Shown here: one piece after another, positions 1 through 5,273 of the stretch
Numbering within the stretch: position 1 is the stretch's first letter
How the letters are laid out: each line of letters starts with the position of its first letter
Origin: an uncultured Brevinema sp.
GTDB lineage: Bacteria; Spirochaetota; Brevinematia; Brevinematales; Brevinemataceae
DNA: 5,273 nucleotides
Assembly (NCBI GenBank): GCA_947040475.1
Contig: CAMRBT010000106.1
Span: 1 to 5,273 of the forward strand
Direction: 5' to 3'
Notes under the pieces: model-generated
What the model saw: only the letters and a program-made list of their open reading frames with translations
What the model was told of the DNA's origin: nothing
Databases searched by the model: none
Program-made: the position numbers and the translations under genes

Positions 1-536
1 GCAATCATACCCATTAAGGTAGATTTACCCACGCCACTTCCTGAAAAAATACCTAATCTTTGTCCTTGTCCTACTGTGATAACTCCGTCAATAGCTCTTA
101 CACCTGTCGAAATAACATCGGTAATTCTTTGTCTCAAATATGGATCTGGTGGAGTTCTGTCAATACTGCTTTTTTCTGTGGTTTGTATAGGACCTAATTT
201 ATCTATAGGTTCGCCTGTACCAGATATTACTCTACCTAATAAAGAATCGCCCACAGATATCTGTAAAGGGTTCATCGTGTTTTCTATTTTCATTCCTGGA
301 GAAACACCTTGCAAATGACCTAAAGGCATAAGGAGTGTTTTTCCATTTTTGAAACCAACGATTTCTGCTTTGACAATTTCTTCTGAGTGCGTATAGATAT
401 AGCAAAGATCGCCAATAGAACCTAGAGGACCTATACTTTCAATTAAGAGTCCATTAAGACTTTCTAATTTACCATAGGTTTTGATAACAGAAGTTCTTTC
501 GACAGCATTTTGATACTTTACAAAAACATCATTCAT
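1..536 (-). CDS. fliI: FliI, flagellar export ATPase (5' part, runs off the window)
   Basis: This is the N-terminal 178 codons of the flagellum-specific export ATPase, related to the F1 beta subunit, which forms a hexamer under the export gate and energises entry of export substrates. Reading the minus strand from the ATG at 536-534 gives an open frame to the window edge. Residues 1 to about 90 fit the N-terminal beta-barrel domain, which in the family mediates oligomerisation and FliH contact. The catalytic domain then begins, with GRVISGTGEPID at 101-112, STGVRAIDG at 143-151, and the Walker A P-loop GSGVGKST at 166-173 with catalytic-site lysine K171. Walker B and the C-terminal domain lie outside the window. 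The start lies 16 bases after the fliH stop and is preceded by a modest GAGAG Shine-Dalgarno seven bases upstream. The T3SS ATPase or F1 subunits are alternatives in principle, but the flagellar neighbours settle it. Confidence 0.96.
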   Translation of the reverse strand, partial: MNDVFVKYQNAVERTSVIKTYGKLESLNGLLIESIGPLGSIGDLCYIYTHSEEIVKAEIVGFKNGKTLLMPLGHLQGVSPGMKIENTMNPLQISVGDSLLGRVISGTGEPIDKLGPIQTTEKSSIDRTPPDPYLRQRITDVISTGVRAIDGVITVGQGQRLGIFSGSGVGKSTLMGMI

Positions 537-552
537 TTAAATTCTCTCTTTA

Positions 553-1827
553 CTAAATAGTAATATCATCGTGTGGTTCTTGAGGTGCTGTTTCTTCTGA
601 ATTTTCTTTATAAGAATCTACAACTTCAGCATCTATTATATCATCAGTAGGATTTATAGTCTCTGAAGAATCTACATTAGTAGGCTCTTTGACTTTCGTA
701 GCAGAAGATTCTTTATTAGTAGAATCTTTAGGCTTATCAGTGTTTGTTGCTTCTGGATTTACTGCTGTTTTAGAATTATATTCTTCTCTTTGTGCAAAAT
801 CCGTCTTTGGTAAGTGTTCTCTTTCTTCTTGCTGGACTTTTTCTTCTTGCTCTTTTAATAAATTTTCGGCGTTTTCTTGTTCTCGTCTTTTTATTTCTGG
901 AGATTTAACTTTAACAGGCATATAAAAACGCATTTGATTTTCTAATTCTTCTAGTTGTGAACGTATAGTAACATCAACATCACCTGTATCTGTTTCTATA
1001 TAAACTCCACCAGGCTCTACAGTTGGATCTTCAATAAATTTTAAATCGGCTCTTCTTTCTATTTTTCTAACAAATTCTTCTTTAAAAGAACTTACATAAT
1101 TAAAATCTAAAGGAGACACACGTATAAAGATAGTCATTGCTCCTCTTAGTAATTCAAGGGCAGATCGTACATTTTCGATAACAACGTCTTGATGTTCTGC
1201 CGTTAGTTTTTTAACGACTTTTTTAACCATCGTTACGACAAGATTGATTACTTGAGTTTCACTATGAACGAGAATTCTTTCTCTTTCTCTAGCTGTTTCA
1301 GCAACGATACTATGCAATCGCTCTATTGCAAAATCAACATCTTTTTGACTGGTTGCTATCCCTTGTTGAATACCAGCATCATAACCATCTTTTTGAGCAG
1401 TATCTTTAATGTCAATAGATTCTCTATTGGCCTCTTCTTTCATTTTACTAGCTTCATGAGAAGCTTTAGATTTGATCATTTCCACTTCTTGAGAAGCTTG
1501 TTGAAGTACTAGTTCTTTTTCTTGTACTGATTTTTGCACTCTATTAAAAGCATGTTGTTCTGCTTCTTCCAGTACTTTTTTAGCTTCATCTTGAACTTGT
1601 TCAAGAATTTTATCTGCTTTATTTTGGCTAATACGTCTTTTTTCTCTGATTTGATCTTCTAATTCTGCAATTTCAGAACGCATTGCATCAATTCTTTCTT
1701 GGACACTTCTTTCTAGAACATTATCTGCGTCAAATTCTTTAATAGGTACTTCTATTGATGTTTTTCTTATTTCATACTGACCATCATGTAGAATTCTTGC
1801 ATGAGGGTCAAAAAATTTTTGTGACAC
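553..1827 (-). CDS. fliH: FliH, export ATPase regulator/tether, with long charged C-terminal tail
   Basis: FliH dimers bind the FliI N-terminus and link the ATPase ring to the C ring; in spirochaetes they form the spokes of the export apparatus. The chosen start is GTG at 1827-1825 (424 residues), because GGAG lies six bases before it; the frame stays open to a TTG at 1839 that overlaps this ribosome site. Residues about 36-145 are a long, Glu/Lys/Gln-rich predicted coiled coil. A glycine-zipper pattern AxxxGxxxGxxxGxxxS follows at A144, G148, G152, G156, matching the GxxxG repeats known in FliH/YscL proteins. The conserved FliH core runs to about 300, including EPGGVYIETDTGDVDV at 271-286, as in FliH and V-ATPase E subunits. 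From about 308 a hydrophilic tail rich in E, D, K, S, T and N adds roughly 115 residues, making the protein clearly longer than the usual 230-310. It sits between fliG (50-base gap) and fliI (16-base gap). Confidence 0.93.
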   Translation of the reverse strand: MSQKFFDPHARILHDGQYEIRKTSIEVPIKEFDADNVLERSVQERIDAMRSEIAELEDQIREKRRISQNKADKILEQVQDEAKKVLEEAEQHAFNRVQKSVQEKELVLQQASQEVEMIKSKASHEASKMKEEANRESIDIKDTAQKDGYDAGIQQGIATSQKDVDFAIERLHSIVAETARERERILVHSETQVINLVVTMVKKVVKKLTAEHQDVVIENVRSALELLRGAMTIFIRVSPLDFNYVSSFKEEFVRKIERRADLKFIEDPTVEPGGVYIETDTGDVDVTIRSQLEELENQMRFYMPVKVKSPEIKRREQENAENLLKEQEEKVQQEEREHLPKTDFAQREEYNSKTAVNPEATNTDKPKDSTNKESSATKVKEPTNVDSSETINPTDDIIDAEVVDSYKENSEETAPQEPHDDITI

Positions 1828-1833
1828 GAAATA

Positions 1834-1837
1834 CTCC
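1834..1837 (-). promoter_or_regulatory. Shine-Dalgarno deciding the fliH GTG start
   Basis: Minus-strand GGAG is followed by six bases (TATTTC) and then GTG at 1827. The longer in-frame TTG start at 1839 would place this site inside the coding sequence and has no comparable site of its own. Confidence 0.75.
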
Positions 1838-1877
1838 AACTAGTATATAGGTTTTTTATAGTGTTATTATATTGTTT

Positions 1878-2927
1878 TTATACAACAAGATCATCATCAC
1901 CACCACGGGATACGATAATTTCACCTTGTTCTTCTAATTTTCTAATAATAGAAACAATTTTTTGTTGTGTTTCTTCAACTTCTTTGAGACGAACTGGTCC
2001 CATGAATTCCATATCATCTTTAAGCATTTGAGCAGCACGTTTTGACATGTTTCTAAATATTTTATCTTGCACCTCAGCATCAACTGATTTAAGAGCTTTG
2101 GAAAGATCATTGTTATCAACATTACGCATAACTTTTTGGATACTTTTATCATCAAGAGTAATGATGTCTTCGAAGACAAACATTTTCTTTTTGATTTCTT
2201 CTGCCAATTCTGGATCATCCTCTTCCAAAGTCTCAATAATATTACGTTCTGTTGTTCTATCAGCATTATTAATAATGGCAACAACGGCATCAATACCACC
2301 GGCAGATGTAAAGTCTTCACTACTGAGTGTGGATAATTTACGCTCTAGAACCCTTTCAACTTCACGAAGAATTTCAGGAGATGTTCTATCCATAGTAGCA
2401 ATACGTGTCATAATATCGGCTTGTAATTCTGTATTTAAGGCTGCCAAAATCAAAGCTGCTTTACCTGGATCTAAGTAAGATAAAATAAGAGCAATTGTTT
2501 GAGGATGCTCATTTTGGATAAAGTTTATCAAATGGGCAGGGTCTGTTTTTCTAATAAAGTCAAAAGGTTTTGTTTGCAAGGAAGAAGTCAATCTATTAAT
2601 AATGTCCACAGCACGTTGTGTACCTAAAGCTTTTTCTAAAACTTCACGAGCATAGTCTACACCACCACTCATGATAAAGTCTTGAGCCATCATTAGTTCT
2701 TGAAATTCCATCAACACTTCATCTCTAACATCCGAAGTTATATGATTTGCTCTAGCTAATTCAAAAGATATTTCTTCAATTTCGTCTTCTTTTAGATGTT
2801 TTAAAACTTCAGAGGAAACTTCAGAACCTATACTGATAAGAAAAATTGCTGCTTTTTCTTTTCCAGTAAGGACTTTCTTTTTACTACCACCACGCCCACC
2901 TTTTTCGGCAATTGCTTTGTCACCCAT
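1878..2927 (-). CDS. fliG: FliG, flagellar rotor/switch protein
   Basis: FliG sits on the cytoplasmic face of the MS ring, interacts with the stator (MotA) to generate torque and with FliM for switching. From the preferred ATG at 2927 the protein is 349 residues. The N-terminal domain begins with LTGKEKAAIFL after a short Gly/Lys-rich leader (about residues 8-18) and would bind the FliF tail. The middle domain has the EHPQ motif at 140-143, the SAGGID hinge at 208-213 and MFVFEDI at 249-255. The C-terminal domain keeps all torque-related charges: K280, R297, D304, D305 and R313, equivalent to E. coli K264, R281, D288, D289 and R297 with a constant offset of 16. The frame extends four codons upstream to a GTG at 2939, but that codon overlaps the Shine-Dalgarno. 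Spirochaetes often carry two FliG paralogues; position after fliF and the full charge set suggest the motor-competent one (FliG2 in Borrelia). Confidence 0.97.
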   Translation of the reverse strand: MGDKAIAEKGGRGGSKKKVLTGKEKAAIFLISIGSEVSSEVLKHLKEDEIEEISFELARANHITSDVRDEVLMEFQELMMAQDFIMSGGVDYAREVLEKALGTQRAVDIINRLTSSLQTKPFDFIRKTDPAHLINFIQNEHPQTIALILSYLDPGKAALILAALNTELQADIMTRIATMDRTSPEILREVERVLERKLSTLSSEDFTSAGGIDAVVAIINNADRTTERNIIETLEEDDPELAEEIKKKMFVFEDIITLDDKSIQKVMRNVDNNDLSKALKSVDAEVQDKIFRNMSKRAAQMLKDDMEFMGPVRLKEVEETQQKIVSIIRKLEEQGEIIVSRGGDDDLVV

Positions 2928-2933
2928 CCCTAT

Positions 2934-2937
2934 CTCC
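2934..2937 (-). promoter_or_regulatory. Shine-Dalgarno deciding the fliG ATG start
   Basis: Minus-strand GGAG is followed by six bases (ATAGGG) and ATG at 2927. The upstream in-frame GTG at 2939 shares its last G with this site and so is unlikely to be the initiator. Confidence 0.75.
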
Positions 2938-2963
2938 ACTATGTATTATATTATTAGCTTTTA

Positions 2964-4673
2964 CTATACTCGTTCTTCTACGAGCCATGTTCTTAACAAC
3001 CTTGCTGTATCCTGTGGATGTTCACGAACGGCATTAATAACACTTTCGAGAAGCTCATTAGAAGCTCTTTCTTCCATGGATAATTCCATTCCAGCTTGTT
3101 CTGCTTCAGCTTGTCTAAGAGCTGTTTCACGCATAAGAGCCTGTTGTCTTAATCTTTCTTCTTCTTTTTTTCTACGTCTAATTTCCATGTGCGTTGATAA
3201 TATTCTATATAAAATAATTAAGAGAATCAAGCCAGCCAAACTAATCATAGACATAAGAATAACTCTATGAATTAACATTCTACGACGAACAACACCATCT
3301 TCTAAAGCAAATTGAGCAGTTCTATCAAATTTTAAAGCTCTAACAACCACTTGATCTAAGCGAGCTGCATTAAAACCTACTGAACCTTGTACTAATTCTT
3401 GATAAGAGCGTAATTCATTACTATCTACAGGGGTGTAATCTCTTAGAATACTTCCATTAGAAATAATTTCTGCACCTGTATCAGTTCTTTTAACTGCCCA
3501 TGTGCCATCAATAGCTACAGACACACTAACTCTTTTAATAAGGTAAGGTGCTTTTGTTTCTAAAGATTCTTGAGTTCCTGTAGTAATATTTCTTGTTGTT
3601 TGATTTTTTTCGTATTGATTAAATCTATCGATTTTATCTTTTAATCCTGGAGGGACATTATCATCTACTCCAGCAGGTCCTTCAGGGATATAGGAAGGCC
3701 CTCTATAATTTTCTTCTACTTTGTCTTCACTGACAAGCACTTCTAGAACAGTTTTACTATCATCATAAGGAGTAGCTGGATTGTCAGGAGTTAGCACTGT
3801 TGGAATTAATTCTTTTTTAGTAGAGGTTCTTGTGTTCCAATCAAATTCTATATCAGCAGATACTAAATATCTATCTCTTGGCAAAGATATACTCAAAGCA
3901 TCCACCACACGAGCAGTATAACGAGCTCTCTCTCTTTCCATAATACGTAACTGTTCTCTTGCTATTCGGACTTGTTCATCACCATCATTAGGGACAAGCA
4001 TATCTGATAACATATTACCTTTATTATCAACGACAACGACATCGTCTGTTTTTAATTCTGGAATACCATAAGCAACTAAATTAACAATACCTTGAATTTT
4101 AGATTTATTACTAGCAATATCAGAATAAGGTGCGGGAGTAATAACAATAGAAGCAGTAACAGGCACTTGAGAATCAGAATATAATTTTTTATCAGGAAAA
4201 GAAACTTGTATACTGACATCTTCTATGTCACCTAAAGTCTTGATATGTTTTGTCATTTCACCAATAATAGCACGACGAAGATTGATATCTCTTTCGAAGT
4301 CTGTAGTGGTAAAACGTTGTACATCAAATAGTTCCCAACCACGCACATTCTGAGGAATAATACCAGATTGCCCTAAAGTCATACGGATATTTTTAGCAGT
4401 TTCGGGATCTTTGACCAAGATATATTGATCTTCTTTGGTATCAAATGTTACTTGTTGATCTTGTAAAGCTATTGTCACCCTAGCATAATCTTCAGGTGAT
4501 AATGGTGATTTATATAATAATGCTGCATTCCCTACTTTAGTTGATAAAAAGACTATAAAAAAGCCACCTAAAATCACAAGTAGTAAACTACCAGCCATCA
4601 ACATTTTATATTGGGTAGGAAGTTTTGAAAATTTTTCTTTAATCTTTGAAAATAATTCATTCCAATTCGGCAT
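2964..4673 (-). CDS. fliF: FliF, flagellar MS-ring protein
   Basis: FliF oligomerises in the cytoplasmic membrane to form the MS ring, the base on which rod, rotor and export gate assemble. The 569-residue length is normal for spirochaete FliF. A first transmembrane helix lies at about 24-44. Ring-building motifs follow: RBM1 about 50-110, RBM2 about 120-220 (with WELFDVQRFTTTDFERDINL at 113-132 and an INLRRA-type segment), then RBM3 split by the beta-collar insertion at about 280-380, which includes a Pro/Gly-rich stretch near 325-345. A second transmembrane helix lies at about 468-490. The cytoplasmic end has a highly charged helix (497-533) and then the FliG-binding segment (about 538-566), with LLESVINAVREHPQDTARLL and a TWL ending typical of the family. 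The ATG at 4673 follows GAGG by five bases. fliG starts 36 bases downstream. No frameshift or missing part is seen. Confidence 0.97.
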   Translation of the reverse strand: MPNWNELFSKIKEKFSKLPTQYKMLMAGSLLLVILGGFFIVFLSTKVGNAALLYKSPLSPEDYARVTIALQDQQVTFDTKEDQYILVKDPETAKNIRMTLGQSGIIPQNVRGWELFDVQRFTTTDFERDINLRRAIIGEMTKHIKTLGDIEDVSIQVSFPDKKLYSDSQVPVTASIVITPAPYSDIASNKSKIQGIVNLVAYGIPELKTDDVVVVDNKGNMLSDMLVPNDGDEQVRIAREQLRIMERERARYTARVVDALSISLPRDRYLVSADIEFDWNTRTSTKKELIPTVLTPDNPATPYDDSKTVLEVLVSEDKVEENYRGPSYIPEGPAGVDDNVPPGLKDKIDRFNQYEKNQTTRNITTGTQESLETKAPYLIKRVSVSVAIDGTWAVKRTDTGAEIISNGSILRDYTPVDSNELRSYQELVQGSVGFNAARLDQVVVRALKFDRTAQFALEDGVVRRRMLIHRVILMSMISLAGLILLIILYRILSTHMEIRRRKKEEERLRQQALMRETALRQAEAEQAGMELSMEERASNELLESVINAVREHPQDTARLLRTWLVEERV

Positions 4674-4676
4674 TAG

Positions 4677-4683
4677 TCCCTCT
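4677..4683 (-). promoter_or_regulatory. fliF ribosome binding site
   Basis: Minus-strand AGAGGGA, with GAGG five bases before the fliF ATG, supports the start chosen for fliF. It is moderate in strength compared with the AGGAGG of fliE. Confidence 0.6.
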
Positions 4684-4745
4684 ATTTATTATATTTTTTA
4701 TCTATAATCACTAATATACTACAAGAATATTCCGATAATAAGAAT

Positions 4746-4763
4746 AGAGAAAACTCTTTCTCT
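4746..4763 (-). other. Short AT-rich hairpin in the fliE-fliF gap
   Basis: On the minus strand AGAGAAA and TTTCTCT form a perfect 7-bp stem around a GAGT loop. The stem is weak, with mostly A-T pairs, and the following ATTCTTATT is not a proper uridine run, so it is not convincing as a terminator. It lies between the stronger hairpin at 4779-4804 and fliF, and may simply be a product of purine/pyrimidine-rich sequence. Confidence 0.25.
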
Positions 4764-4778
4764 TTCAAACTCATCGTA

Positions 4779-4804
4779 TAGCCGTCCCCAATTAGAGACG
4801 ACTA
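4779..4804 (-). other. 10-bp RNA hairpin between fliE and fliF
   Basis: The minus strand reads TAGTCGTCTC, loop TAATTG, then GGGACGGCTA, which pair over ten positions including two G-U wobbles. Because G-U pairs become C-A mismatches in the opposite transcript, the structure favours the sense (flagellar) mRNA. It is not followed by a uridine run (the next bases are TACGATGAG), so it is not a standard Rho-independent terminator. An RNA processing or stability element, or a weak attenuator that lowers fliF expression relative to fliE, are possible roles; none is shown by the sequence. Confidence 0.5.
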
Positions 4805-4853
4805 AACACAATTAAGCCCTATCCACTTTGTAATATATACTCAATAATATTTA

Positions 4854-4879
4854 TTTGTTATTAACGGCTGTTATTAACG
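4854..4879 (-). repeat. 13-base tandem duplication spanning the fliE stop codon
   Basis: The minus strand has CGTTAATAACAGC directly followed by CGTTAATAACAAA, so 11 bases are repeated exactly with a period of 13. The first copy contains the last fliE sense codon (CGT) and tandem stops TAA TAA. The second copy is out of frame and non-coding. Each copy also contains an inverted repeat GTTA-A-TAAC. A simple replication-slippage duplication explains it best; a paired binding site is a weaker alternative. Confidence 0.6.
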
Positions 4880-5200
4880 AATGTTCATGATCTCACTATA
4901 AGCTCTTGAAGCTCTTTCTGTTACTGATTTTAGCATTCCTACGGACAAACGAGCTTTTTCTGTAGCAATCAAAATATCTGCGACATTCACAGAATCTGGT
5001 GCTATAATAGCAGCCTGTTGTAATTGATCAGCGTTTGTTTGGTCTGCATTAATATTATTAACAACATTAAAAAACACTTCAGCAAAACTTTGTTCAACGT
5101 CGCCTGTTACAGCTTTTGGTTGAGTTTTGTTGATATGTCTTGGATCTAGTTGATTCATTTGTAAAGTTGTTTGATGCAACGATGCTGTGCCTATTTTCAC
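4874..5200 (-). CDS. fliE: FliE, MS ring-rod junction protein
   Basis: FliE is the small basal-body component that connects the FliF ring to the proximal rod and is the first protein exported by the flagellar type III system. From the chosen GTG at 5200-5198 the protein is 108 residues, matching the usual 100-115. Residues 1-35 are a polar, likely flexible N-terminus. The conserved helical region starts at SFAEVFFNVVNNIN (38-51), and the family signature VADILIATEKARLSV (73-87) is followed by a closing helix ending AYSEIMNIR, much like the AYQEIM ending of other FliE proteins. There is no signal peptide, as expected for a type III substrate. The frame is open upstream to a TTG at 5251, but this would add 17 residues encoded across a near-perfect Shine-Dalgarno and is rejected. 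fliE is separated from fliF by 200 bases, much more than the other gaps here. Confidence 0.94.
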   Translation of the reverse strand: MKIGTASLHQTTLQMNQLDPRHINKTQPKAVTGDVEQSFAEVFFNVVNNINADQTNADQLQQAAIIAPDSVNVADILIATEKARLSVGMLKSVTERASRAYSEIMNIR

Positions 5201-5204
5201 GAGT

Positions 5205-5212
5205 CCCCTCCT
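5205..5212 (-). promoter_or_regulatory. Strong Shine-Dalgarno deciding the fliE GTG start
   Basis: Minus-strand AGGAGGGG places a perfect AGGAGG six bases before GTG at 5200. It is the strongest ribosome site in the window and fixes the start of fliE despite the longer open frame. Confidence 0.85.
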
Positions 5213-5234
5213 CAAAGTATCTAGTTTATTATAC

Positions 5235-5264
5235 ATTATAAAGTCAAACAATCGTTTTTAGCAA
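5235..5264 (-). promoter_or_regulatory. Possible sigma-70-type promoter for fliE
   Basis: The minus strand has TTGCTA (5264-5259, four of six matches to TTGACA), an 18-base spacer and a perfect TATAAT (5240-5235), which would start a transcript about 25-30 bases before the fliE GTG. A second TATAAT at 5233-5228 has no good -35 partner. In such AT-rich DNA TATAAT occurs often by chance, and fliE is usually downstream of flgB-flgC in one operon, so this may not be a real promoter. All three minus frames contain a stop between 5273 and 5244, and no gene can be recognised in this stretch. Confidence 0.3.
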
Positions 5265-5273
5265 ATTATAGAC

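Noticed and set aside
76..318. Open frame on the plus strand of 80 codons opposite fliI.
   Set aside because: It overlaps the conserved FliI N-terminal and Walker region in antisense and has no recognisable feature.
2047..2478. Open frame on the plus strand of 143 codons opposite fliG.
   Set aside because: It mirrors the conserved fliG sequence on the other strand; its Ser/Leu-rich composition is typical of a shadow frame.
3009..3023. FliF tail contains EHPQ, the same four residues as the FliG middle-domain motif.
   Set aside because: The surrounding sequence fits the normal FliF FliG-binding segment; a four-residue match is best treated as coincidence rather than mimicry.
2917..3270. Open frame on the plus strand of 117 codons opposite the fliF 3' end and fliG start.
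   Set aside because: It is antisense to well-conserved FliF coding sequence, is rich in Ser/Cys/Leu/Ile as expected for a reverse-complement shadow, and shows no family motif.
4779..4804. Hairpin read as a Rho-independent terminator after fliE.
   Set aside because: The stem is good but is followed by TACGATGAG rather than a uridine run, on either strand, so the terminator label is not supported.
5261..5273. Possible sigma-54 promoter before fliE: minus-strand TTTGCT resembling a -12 box with a G ten bases upstream at the window edge.
   Set aside because: The first G of the required -24 GG pair lies outside the window and the bases between do not resemble TGGCACG, so it cannot be assessed.
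5244..5273. Possible 3' end of flgC upstream of fliE (frame ending VYNLLKTIV and TGA).
   Set aside because: The residues do not resemble the FlgC C-terminus that I would expect, and all three frames stop within this short stretch, so no gene can be claimed.

Overview
The window is an AT-rich (roughly one-third GC) bacterial segment. It carries five consecutive genes of the flagellar basal-body and export-apparatus block, all on the minus strand. In transcription order, from right to left, they are fliE, fliF, fliG, fliH and the 5' part of fliI. The order fliE-fliF-fliG-fliH-fliI is a classic flagellar arrangement. Protein style fits a spirochaete best: a 569-residue FliF, a long coiled-coil FliH, and a FliG with all torque residues encoded directly after fliF, as in the Borrelia/Treponema flgB-type operons. 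The genus cannot be fixed from sequence alone, and a low-GC spirochaete (for example Brachyspira- or Brevinema-like) is only a guess.

Layout on the minus strand, right to left. Positions 5273-5201 hold a short upstream region with a possible promoter and a very strong Shine-Dalgarno for fliE. Positions 5200-4874 are fliE. Positions 4873-4674 are a 200-base gap with a 13-base tandem duplication at the fliE stop, a 10-bp hairpin and a weaker hairpin. Positions 4673-2964 are fliF, 2927-1878 fliG, 1827-553 fliH, and 536-1 the first 178 codons of fliI, cut by the window edge just after its Walker A motif. Apart from the fliE-fliF gap, spacings are 16 to 50 bases, so fliF-fliG-fliH-fliI look co-transcribed.

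These genes act together. FliE joins the MS ring to the rod. FliF is the MS ring in the inner membrane. FliG is the rotor protein mounted on the FliF C-terminus. FliH tethers the export ATPase FliI to the C ring. Start sites needed correction: fliE, fliG and fliH each have an open frame that extends upstream through their own Shine-Dalgarno, and the real starts are probably GTG (fliE), ATG (fliG) and GTG (fliH), each six bases after a GGAG-type site.

No mobile element, CRISPR array, RNA gene or clearly novel system is visible. The points most worth a second look are the ~115-residue charged C-terminal tail on FliH and the structured fliE-fliF gap.
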